A stretch of 64,000 nt of DNA from the NCBI RefSeq assembly GCF_900107775.1, contig NZ_FNRF01000005.1, positions 235,852 through 299,851 of the forward strand, in the 5' to 3' direction. This stretch comes from Xylanibacter ruminicola (GTDB lineage: Bacteria > Bacteroidota > Bacteroidia > Bacteroidales > Bacteroidaceae). The notes below the pieces were generated by a model. That model was not told the DNA's origin and did no database searches. It saw only the letters and a list, made by a program, of their open reading frames with translations. Below, one piece after another: positions 57,819-64,000 of the stretch (position 1 is its first letter; each line of letters starts with the position of its first letter). The position numbers and the translations under genes are program-made.

Positions 57819-60244
57819 TATCTTACTGCAAGAATGGCAAGTCGGCACAAGTGCTGGCTTGCCCTCAAGAAACGCTTAACGAAATATTCGATTCGCCCGA
57901 GGTGGCTGAGGTATGCCAAAAGCTAACCGGGGTTGACCACGATAGCGACGAGGCAAAGGTGCTGAAACAGGGGTTGCCGCTGCTGATGTTTATGGCTAAT
58001 TATACCGACGGGCACCGACACGCTAAGAGTGCTGTACCTACAGGTATGGCCTATTTGGATCTGGACGAGCTTAACGGTGAAGACCCTCGCGAGGTATGGA
58101 AACGACTGGTGCAGTTGCTCATCATGCTAGAGCTGGAGCATCTGATAGTATTGGCACACGTGAGTTGTTCGGGCAGGGGGTTACGCATTGTATATATCAT
58201 CCCCAGTCAGTTCGACATTCTGAAGCCAACGGAGCGTATTGACCAGTCGAAACAGTGGCTGGCTGCCAAATTGGGTGTAACCGATGATTCGAAAACCAAA
58301 GACCTGGCTCGCGGCTCGTTCGCGGTACCGAGAAGCTACGTGCTTTATGGCCCCGACAAGCGACTGTTTGAGGAGAGTGTGAACGCGAGTGTGAAAGAAG
58401 GAAGCCTCACCCCCAGCCCCTCATTCCCGCTGACGCGCCTACCCGTAGCCTTTCCAAAGGGAAAGGGGAGTGATGAGCGCGATGGTAACGAATCTCCCCT
58501 CCCTTTGGAGGGGGATAGGGGGAGGCTCTTCCCTACGCACTATCACGGCATACCATTTACGGACATTATCGCAAAGTACTGGGAGTTGAACAATCACGGG
58601 TTTGAACCTACTATTGGCGACCGTGATACGTTGACTTATCAGTTGGCTTGCGACCTGCGCCACATCTGTGCCAAGAATGCCGATTGGTTGGATCAGGTGA
58701 TACCTTGCTATAACGGATTCCCGATAGAAGAGAAACGCGCTAAAATTAAAAGCGCGCTGAGTTCGGAGTACAACGGTTTCCCGATGCGATTAAGGAATGT
58801 GCTGAATGCGCTAAGCCTCTCCCCCGGCCCCTCTCCAAAAGGCGAGGGGAGTGAAGAACCTGATACTAACGAATCCCCCCTCTTTTTGGAGGGGGTAAGG
58901 GGGAGGCTTCCCATGGGCGTTCGTGATAGCATCGATGCCGTAGGCCCATCGCTGGCCATGCCAGTGGTTACGGCCATTTGTCCTTGTATCGGTGCGCTGG
59001 CTACGGGTGTGCAGCTGGATGTACATGGCACCAAGCGCGGTCTGAACCTGATATCGTACATAGCCGGTGATTTTGCATCGGGCAAGGGCGGTATCGACCC
59101 CGTAGTGGAAGCTTGGATGAGCGAGGTTGCTGCGCTTGACAAGATGTACCAGCAGCAGGAAGAGGAGTGGCGCGCCAAAAAGCGTGCCGCCAAGAACCAG
59201 AAGAATCAGCCCGAGGAACCAAAGCTTCCCGTACGCTGGCTAACGCTGAACAATACTGTGGCCAACCTGGCTGAGCGCCTGGCTAACACCGAGGGTAAAC
59301 ACGGTTTTTCGTTTACGCCTGAGGCTGATACGGTGGCACAGAAGTGGAAATCGACTATGTGTGACTTCTCTGTAATGCTGCGACAGAGTTACGACGGCAG
59401 CAAGTTTGAGCGCGAGGCCCGCAGTGCCGATGCGGTAAACGTACATATAGAGCACCTGCTATGGAACGTTACGATGTGCGGCACACCCGATGCGCTGTAT
59501 CGTGTGGTAAACAACTACACAGATGGATTTCAGAGTCGTATAGCGGTAGCCCGCACGCCCGACAATACCTTTGCACCGCTTGAGGATAAGCCCTACGTGC
59601 TTACCGACCGCCAGCGCGACCGCATACAGCAGGTGGCCCACCTGCTACCGCTGATGTACGGCGAGGTGGTGCTGCCTAAGCTAGAGGCAAAGGGTAGGGC
59701 ATGGGTAGAGCGCATCCGCTTGGAGACGATGAAGAACGACGACCGCACCCGTGCCCGTCAGCGCTTCCGCGTGTGCGTAACAGCACAACGAATGGTGTGT
59801 TGCCTGATGCTGTGCAAGGTGTGCGAGGGGTTGATTCAGAAGCACGGATTGAGCGGTGCCGAGGCGCAGCTAAAACAGAAGCCTGGGCTGTGGAGGGAAC
59901 TGCTGCTGAAAGCACAGACCCCAACGATGCTGGAGGCCTACGACGTGATAGCCGACTCGCTACTAGAGAACGCCCTCTACTTCTTCCGTGATCGCATAGA
60001 GAACGCTTTCCAAAGTCGCGACTATGCAGGCGGCCTGAACGGTGAACGACAGAAGCGCGGCAAGAACGACTCTATTTTTGAGCGACTGGACATCCAGTTC
60101 ACCTTCCAGCAAGCTATGCAGCACTCGGTAGCGGTGAAAGGTTCCAATGTGACCCACAACACCGTTCGCCAGATGCTGAAAAACTGGCGCAAGCAGGGGC
60201 TTGTGGTGCTGGATCAGGACGGTAACTATAGAAAAGTGTCATAA
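57815..60244 (+). CDS. VirE N-terminal (BT4734-like) plus DUF3987 protein, primase-helicase-like
   Basis: An 809-residue protein. The first 190 residues match the BT4734/VirE N-terminal domain of Bacteroidetes elements (ANYTDGHRHAKSAVPTGMAY, YLDLDELNG, LAHVSCSGRGLRIVYIIPSQ, KTKDLARGSFAVPRSYVLYG), a prim-pol-like fold. The rest follows DUF3987, including GDFASGKGGIDPVVEAW, a glycine-rich nucleotide-binding loop resembling Walker A. Two stretches, residues about 198-236 and 334-366, are translated from palindromic repeats (TPSPSFPLTRL, LSPGPSPKGEGS, ESPLFLEGVRGRL) inserted in frame. The family is thought to act in element replication; activity here is unproven, since the inserts separate the domains. 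Confidence 0.85.
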   Translation: MISYCKNGKSAQVLACPQETLNEIFDSPEVAEVCQKLTGVDHDSDEAKVLKQGLPLLMFMANYTDGHRHAKSAVPTGMAYLDLDELNGEDPREVWKRLVQLLIMLELEHLIVLAHVSCSGRGLRIVYIIPSQFDILKPTERIDQSKQWLAAKLGVTDDSKTKDLARGSFAVPRSYVLYGPDKRLFEESVNASVKEGSLTPSPSFPLTRLPVAFPKGKGSDERDGNESPLPLEGDRGRLFPTHYHGIPFTDIIAKYWELNNHGFEPTIGDRDTLTYQLACDLRHICAKNADWLDQVIPCYNGFPIEEKRAKIKSALSSEYNGFPMRLRNVLNALSLSPGPSPKGEGSEEPDTNESPLFLEGVRGRLPMGVRDSIDAVGPSLAMPVVTAICPCIGALATGVQLDVHGTKRGLNLISYIAGDFASGKGGIDPVVEAWMSEVAALDKMYQQQEEEWRAKKRAAKNQKNQPEEPKLPVRWLTLNNTVANLAERLANTEGKHGFSFTPEADTVAQKWKSTMCDFSVMLRQSYDGSKFEREARSADAVNVHIEHLLWNVTMCGTPDALYRVVNNYTDGFQSRIAVARTPDNTFAPLEDKPYVLTDRQRDRIQQVAHLLPLMYGEVVLPKLEAKGRAWVERIRLETMKNDDRTRARQRFRVCVTAQRMVCCLMLCKVCEGLIQKHGLSGAEAQLKQKPGLWRELLLKAQTPTMLEAYDVIADSLLENALYFFRDRIENAFQSRDYAGGLNGERQKRGKNDSIFERLDIQFTFQQAMQHSVAVKGSNVTHNTVRQMLKNWRKQGLVVLDQDGNYRKVS
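58403..58528. repeat. Palindromic repeat, family C, copy 1 inside the VirE gene
   Basis: GCCTCACCCCCAGCCCCT at the left matches inverted AGGGGGATAGGGGGAGGC at the right; inside, TCCAAAGGGAAAGGGGAGTG faces AATCTCCCCTCCCTTTGGA. The insert adds about 42 codons without a stop. Confidence 0.65.
58813..58911. repeat. Palindromic repeat, family C, copy 2 inside the VirE gene
   Basis: AAGCCTCTCCCCC and GGGGGAGGCTT close a 99-bp element; the inside has GGCGAGGGGAGTGAAGAAC and CGAATCCCCCCTC with TTTTTGGAGGGGG. It matches copy 1 closely at both ends and is also in frame. Confidence 0.65.
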
Positions 60245-60252
60245 TGGTCAAG

Positions 60253-60324
60253 GCTGCGATTAAGCGAGAGCAATGATGCTTGCATCAATTGCCGAGTGTG
60301 AGCAGTCTCGATATTGAAAATATC
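60253..60324. repeat. Palindromic insert splitting a GGTCAAAAT iteron string
   Basis: The sequence left (AATGGTCAAGG) and right (AAGGTCAAAATGGTCAAAAT) of this 72-bp segment would join into the uninterrupted array seen at 49,563-49,595. The insert holds GCAATGATGC and GCATCAATTGC as inverted arms and is flanked by AAGG on both sides. Confidence 0.4.
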
Positions 60325-60350
60325 AAGGTCAAAATGGTCAAAATCGAAAA
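60323..60350 (+). repeat. 28-base exact copy of the 49.57 kb iteron arm
   Basis: Identical to 49,568-49,595 over 28 bases. It joins the HU-side and VirE-side halves of the island; here it also encodes the first residues of the next gene. Confidence 0.65.
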
Positions 60351-60702
60351 CAACCAAGAATGCTTTGTGCAGCTCTGGCTTAGGCTGGAGCGCACAAGGC
60401 GCCTCTTCGGAGGTCAGTGTAAGCGTTTCTGCATCCGAAACGTATTGAAGGCGTGGTTCGGTGGCGAGGCTACCGATGATATGATTTGGGAGGTATGCCA
60501 CCTGTGCGAGCAGGAAGGTTGGAACGAGTTGCCTCTGCCCAGTCTCTATCCGCGCAAGCACCGCGAACTGCTGCGCGCCATTGTAGCTGTACGTACAGGC
60601 ATCAGCTTTTGGAAAATAAATCTGAAAGTTCTCGATGCCGCCTACAGCGAGGCTTTCCCCCATAGTACACCGATTAACGTAAACAAAAAGAAAAGAATAT
60701 GA
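60334..60702 (+). CDS. Hypothetical protein between VirE and peptidase genes
   Basis: A 122-residue basic, helical, soluble protein without a recognised domain (QLWLRLERTRRLFGGQCKRF, VLKAWFGGEATDDMIWEVCH, KHRELLRAIVAVRTGISFWK). I take the ATG at 60,334; a TTG 18 codons earlier is in frame but lies in repeat sequence. It overlaps the peptidase gene by four bases (ATGA), so it is part of that transcription unit. Confidence 0.55.
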   Translation: MVKIENNQECFVQLWLRLERTRRLFGGQCKRFCIRNVLKAWFGGEATDDMIWEVCHLCEQEGWNELPLPSLYPRKHRELLRAIVAVRTGISFWKINLKVLDAAYSEAFPHSTPINVNKKKRI

Positions 60703-61154
60703 ATAATTCAAGTATCAAACTGAGTGAACATTTCACTCTTGGTGAGATGTGCAAAACAAGTGTGAAGTACAAGAACGTGCCTAATGAGGTACAAGTTGAG
60801 AACCTGAAGCGCCTTTGCAGTTGGCTGGAGATGCTGCGAAGTGAGTGGAACCGACGATATGGAGAGGGTAATGACCCCATTATCATCAACAGTGGATTCC
60901 GTTCGGAGGCGGTTAATAATGTGATTGGAGGTGTGGCTACCAGTAATCATCTTACAGGTTGTGCGGTGGATATCCGCACCAATGGTATGGAACAGGCGAT
61001 AGAATATGCGGCGATACTGATTAATTATGCCAAGGAATCAGCACAGGATTATGACGAACTGCTGATAGAAAAGAATCGCTATGGCGCCGTGTGGGTACAT
61101 TTTGCAGTGAGACCGAAGGATAATCGCCGCAAGGTTGCGTTTATCCAAGCATAA
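60699..61154 (+). CDS. Peptidase M15A-family D-Ala-D-Ala carboxypeptidase (phage/element type)
   Basis: A 151-residue protein of the M15A group used by phages and mobile elements to cut peptidoglycan cross-bridges. Start KLSEHFTLGEMCKTS is the family's N-terminal helix. IIINSGFRSEAVNNVIGG and SNHLTGCAVDIR supply the first zinc ligands (His and Asp) and VWVHFAVR the third (His). No signal peptide is seen, so release would need lysis or another route. In related Bacteroidetes clusters an N-acetylmuramoyl-L-alanine amidase occupies the matching position, so this may be the functional replacement. Confidence 0.85.
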   Translation: MNNSSIKLSEHFTLGEMCKTSVKYKNVPNEVQVENLKRLCSWLEMLRSEWNRRYGEGNDPIIINSGFRSEAVNNVIGGVATSNHLTGCAVDIRTNGMEQAIEYAAILINYAKESAQDYDELLIEKNRYGAVWVHFAVRPKDNRRKVAFIQA

Positions 61155-61194
61155 AAAAGCACCCTGCTTCGTGAAATATCCGAGGCAGGGTGCT
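61153..61194 (-). terminator. Terminator of the Cache-domain gene
   Basis: AGCACCCTGC and GCAGGGTGCT form a 10-bp stem; leftward it is followed by TTTTTT. The right side has no T-tract, so it mainly ends the leftward gene. Confidence 0.75.
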
Positions 61195-61215
61195 AGCTGT
61201 AAATGGTGGTTACAA

Positions 61216-62100
61216 TCATACATTGGCGTCGGGGAGCTGGGAGCGCAGGGCTTCCAGCTTCTTTGCCAAGTCTAAGTTACGTTCGGTGAGTCGACGATTG
61301 ACATGGCGTAGCTTCTCGTTATGTTTAACCAGCTGCTCTTTCTCTGGATCCACCACCTGCTCTTTGTATTTACTGAAGGCTTTAAAGGCCAGCCATACGA
61401 TGATGCCGATAATAAACAGACTGGCTATCTGGATGGCGAAGAGTATCACCCTGCTTTGGGTGAGACCCTCCTGGATGTTTATCGAGAGTAGCGATACGTC
61501 CTCCATCGGCACATCGGCAAAGAATACGCCCACTGCTTCACCCTTCTTGTCGCGAATTGGCATCACGTAGGTACACATGATAATGTGCGTACCGCCTTGA
61601 TCCACGTATGGCGCTGTCCACAGGCTTTTGCCATCGGCCAAGGGCTTGTTGAACCATTCGCGATCGGTATAGTCGAAGGGAAGGAGTGTGGCTCTGGTTT
61701 GTGGTGCGCCCGTTTTCTTTTTCTTCAGCGTCACGTCGGGTTGCTCGTCGTAACAGTACGGCGCAAACAGTCCGTCGTTGCCCCTGTCCTTGTAGTAATA
61801 AGGACGGAAGGCGATACCAGCACCCACAATGTGCGGATTGTTTTTTACCATCTGGGTAGCAATCACGTAGTAGCGGTTAGGATCGCCAATGGCTCTTTCG
61901 GCTTCGACATGAATGTTCCTTACGGCACTCTCTACCTCGGCTTTTACCATGGCCACGCGCTGGCTCTGGTCCATATCGCGCTGGGCCTTTACTAAGAGTT
62001 CATCCCTGGTACCACGCTGGGTCAGGAAATACTGTGTAGCCCCCATTACCTCGAGCAGTATGGCGGCTACAATAATCAGCATGAGCGAATACTTTTTCAT
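61216..62100 (-). CDS. Cache-domain membrane protein without output domain
   Basis: A 294-residue inner-membrane protein. Helix 1 (about 5-25), then a periplasmic dCache/PDC-like sensor (NPHIVGAGIAFRPYYY, FDYTDREWFNKPLADGKSLW, YVMPIRDKKGEAVGVFFADV), helix 2 (about 220-242) and a short cytoplasmic coiled coil (KHNEKLRHVNRRLTERNLDL). Cache domains bind small metabolites for chemoreceptors and kinases. No HAMP, kinase, GGDEF or methyl-accepting region follows, so any signal would pass through the coiled coil or a partner. Not part of an obvious operon; the DUF4842 gene ends 20 bp upstream in the same direction. Confidence 0.75.
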   Translation of the reverse strand: MKKYSLMLIIVAAILLEVMGATQYFLTQRGTRDELLVKAQRDMDQSQRVAMVKAEVESAVRNIHVEAERAIGDPNRYYVIATQMVKNNPHIVGAGIAFRPYYYKDRGNDGLFAPYCYDEQPDVTLKKKKTGAPQTRATLLPFDYTDREWFNKPLADGKSLWTAPYVDQGGTHIIMCTYVMPIRDKKGEAVGVFFADVPMEDVSLLSINIQEGLTQSRVILFAIQIASLFIIGIIVWLAFKAFSKYKEQVVDPEKEQLVKHNEKLRHVNRRLTERNLDLAKKLEALRSQLPDANV

Positions 62101-62120
62101 ATTGTCTTAAATCGTATTTT

Positions 62121-63506
62121 TTAGTTGGTATGGTGTTTCCACCAGTCGTCCACGTTCTCATAGTCGGTGGCGTATTTGGGGAAGTCGGGGTACTTCTCCT
62201 TCAGGCTCTGTCGCTCGTAAGGCCACTCAAAGTCGGTACCTACGGCAATCTTACTGGCAGCATCGCCTGGAGGTGCTGTAAGCTCAATCCACATGTTGTT
62301 CTTGAACACCTCGATCTTTACTTTATCTATCGAGCTGAAGTTGCCCTTGATATCAAAAGCTACAGGATCCTTGGTAGCACCACTCTGGCCATGTTTCTCG
62401 GCATCGGTGTTAACCATGATGTTGTTGGATACGCCAAACAGCTTGTGTACTTCAAGCTCGTTGTCGCCATTGATACGTATGGGCAGCGTGGCACCAGCGG
62501 CCTGCAGAATGCACGACACGCCCTCGTCGGTTAGCGCGATATCAATCACAATGTCGTTGAAGTCGAAGTCGGTATCGCTGTTGGCATTGCCAACCGTTAC
62601 GTTCAAATCCTCGCAGATAATGCGCTGGTAAGGCAGGGTGGGCTTCTCGGGCCCGATGGGCACTGGATACATGCCGCCTTCGCCCACCTTCATCATCGAA
62701 AGCAGAATCTCGCAGCCAGGCTGGTCGTCGTCGCTCAAACCAAACACGTAGCCATTGGTAATGTTGCCTTTCTCATCAACCAATCCACCTGCCTCAGCCT
62801 CGTTCTCGTTCAGGAACTTATTAGTGTGGTAGGTCTTGCCTGTGGTGCGATTCTTGACGTAGAAACCAAAGTAGTAATTGGGATTCATCGTGATGGTGAA
62901 TGTGTGCGCCTTCATGCGCTTGGCACCACGGTGGGTCCAATAATCGTAGCCGAGATAGGCAGTATCGTTTTTAACCCATCGGCTGCCATCTTCCCAGAAG
63001 GTGTATTCATAGTATGTAGAAACCTTGTTCTGTATACCATCTATCATCACAATCCTGGTGGTGTCATTAAAGGTCTCGGTAGTAGGATCGTAATAGTACA
63101 ATCCAATCTCGTCGTCGGCACTGGTGTTGGTGTAAATCAGCTGCACATTACTCCAGGTGGCACGCTCGTGGAACTCGTAGCTGCTATAATCTGGCTGATT
63201 TAAAGCCTGACCCTCAGGGAAATACGCCATGACCGTCTGGAAGTAGCTATCGTAGAACTCGTTGGTGTACGTTTCGTTATACACTACAGTAGCCTTTTCG
63301 GCAGCACGCGTTTTGGCTACTACAGGATTACGCTCGAAACCCCAGCGCTGCTTGCTACTGATCTCGCCACCTACATACTGCTTGAACTTTTGCTTGTAAA
63401 TCTCAACAGGGTCGGATGTAGAAGGATCGTACAAATCCTTCTTGCAACTACCCATCATGGTCATGAATGTCATGATACCAATCAAAATTTTAATAGACTT
63501 TTTCAT
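62121..63506 (-). CDS. LruC/DUF4842-type surface lipoprotein
   Basis: A 461-residue lipoprotein (MTMMGSC lipobox, Cys20). The N-terminal part is Tyr/Trp-rich beta sequence (VVYNETYTNEFYDSYF, DEIGLYYYDPTTETFNDTTR). The C-terminal DUF4842 region carries LNVTVGNANSDTDFDFNDIV, an Asp/Asn-rich calcium-binding-like loop typical of the family. Such proteins are surface or capsule-associated in Bacteroidales, with unknown function. It is followed closely by the Cache-domain gene, so the two may form one unit. Confidence 0.75.
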   Translation of the reverse strand: MKKSIKILIGIMTFMTMMGSCKKDLYDPSTSDPVEIYKQKFKQYVGGEISSKQRWGFERNPVVAKTRAAEKATVVYNETYTNEFYDSYFQTVMAYFPEGQALNQPDYSSYEFHERATWSNVQLIYTNTSADDEIGLYYYDPTTETFNDTTRIVMIDGIQNKVSTYYEYTFWEDGSRWVKNDTAYLGYDYWTHRGAKRMKAHTFTITMNPNYYFGFYVKNRTTGKTYHTNKFLNENEAEAGGLVDEKGNITNGYVFGLSDDDQPGCEILLSMMKVGEGGMYPVPIGPEKPTLPYQRIICEDLNVTVGNANSDTDFDFNDIVIDIALTDEGVSCILQAAGATLPIRINGDNELEVHKLFGVSNNIMVNTDAEKHGQSGATKDPVAFDIKGNFSSIDKVKIEVFKNNMWIELTAPPGDAASKIAVGTDFEWPYERQSLKEKYPDFPKYATDYENVDDWWKHHTN

Positions 63507-63537
63507 ATCACTTATTGTTTTAGTTGTAGATTAAATT

Positions 63538-64000
63538 CTATTCGGGCGTCATACGCATAGAGAGGGCAGCCTCTTCGCCTTGTGCATCCTCGTGCTCCTG
63601 GCGTTCCTGACTGCTGGTCATCTGATCGGTCAGCCACTTGTTGTGGGCATCGTCAATCTCTTTCAGCTTTTCCTGATAGAGTTTCTCGCGCTGATCGTCC
63701 CATTGCTTCTTCTGATGGTCAAGAGCGTCGTTCATCTTTTTCTGGTCAGCCTCGCTCTCCACCTGTAACATTTCGGCAAACTTGGGCTTTGCTGTGGTGT
63801 TAATGGCTTCCATCTGGGCTTTGCATACATCGTACACAGCCTTTACGCCCTGATTTAACGCATCGTAACGGTCGTCGTTAACCTCGGGCATCGTAAGCTG
63901 CAGATAGTGCACATCAATATTCTGAGGATTGCCGTTAGCATCGCGGCTTTCAACCTCCATGTTTTTCATCTCCTGCTTAAACTCGGGGTGGGCGCGCAAA
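63538..64000 (-). CDS. Uncharacterised coiled-coil protein (5' cut by window end)
   Basis: The visible 153 residues are the C-terminal part; the frame is still open at base 64,000, so the start is outside. It is highly charged and helical (QTMEAINTTAKPKF-like region, then KKMNDALDHQKKQWDDQREK, LYQEKLKEIDDAHNKWL), ending in a Glu/Gln-rich tail (SSQERQEHEDAQGEEAALSM). No family recognised. It runs in the same direction as the DUF4842 gene, 32 bp upstream of it. Confidence 0.6.
   Translation of the reverse strand, partial: LRAHPEFKQEMKNMEVESRDANGNPQNIDVHYLQLTMPEVNDDRYDALNQGVKAVYDVCKAQMEAINTTAKPKFAEMLQVESEADQKKMNDALDHQKKQWDDQREKLYQEKLKEIDDAHNKWLTDQMTSSQERQEHEDAQGEEAALSMRMTPE

Noticed and set aside
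48000..61200. Search for a tRNA target, integrase or flanking direct repeats of the island
   Set aside because: None was found at either edge by reading; the island's insertion mechanism cannot be named from this window.

Overview
The window reads as a Bacteroidales chromosome, most probably a gut or rumen Prevotella-type organism. The evidence is the TAnnTTTG promoter elements just ahead of many genes, the absence of Shine-Dalgarno spacing, a SusC/SusD pair, a one-protein hybrid two-component regulator, TonB receptors and the lineage-specific smalltalk and VirE/DUF3987 families. No tRNA, rRNA, CRISPR array or insertion sequence with a transposase was recognised.

Layout. 1-14,000 is mostly core: a CPA2 cation antiporter (5' cut by the window), peptidase T, a three-gene porphyrin/metal uptake operon (exported CbiK-type chelatase, TonB receptor, PepSY membrane protein), a His-rich zinc/cadmium P-type ATPase, a DUF2490-DUF4956-VTC cluster, a Gfo/Idh/MocA oxidoreductase, a MetE-like gene remnant and an AraC regulator divergent from an MFP-RND-TolC efflux operon (14,125-19,739).

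19,792-44,222 is one polysaccharide (or glycoprotein) utilisation locus. A leftward operon encodes GH97, GH43 and GH127. A rightward operon encodes a second GH127, SusC, SusD, a DUF4859-like lipoprotein, a small secreted protein, two HExxH zincin-type DUF6055 proteins, a CotH-kinase lipoprotein and the HTCS regulator. Two GH127 enzymes, GH43, retaining-type GH97 and two putative proteases are what would be needed to strip and cut arabinosylated, serine-galactosylated plant cell-wall extensin. That is the strongest candidate for an undescribed system here.

44,223-48,000 holds a ZIP transporter, a small periplasmic protein, a methyltransferase, an exported PheC-like dehydratase and an MBL-fold hydrolase. 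Four genes in the window (three of them here) are preceded by the same TCCCAAAGC hairpin fused to a TATATTTG promoter; a fifth hairpin copy lacks the promoter.

48,000-61,200 is an accessory island: smalltalk and HU-like genes reading left; an AbiEi antitoxin with a wrecked AbiEii toxin; a nuclease-like gene facing a convergent small RNA with a duplicated structural motif; a single-chain type ISP-like restriction-modification enzyme; then OB-fold-like, BRO antirepressor, VirE/DUF3987 and M15 peptidase genes reading right. Palindromic repeats are inserted in frame in several coding regions. 61,200-64,000 returns to a Cache-domain membrane protein, a DUF4842 lipoprotein and a gene cut by the window end.
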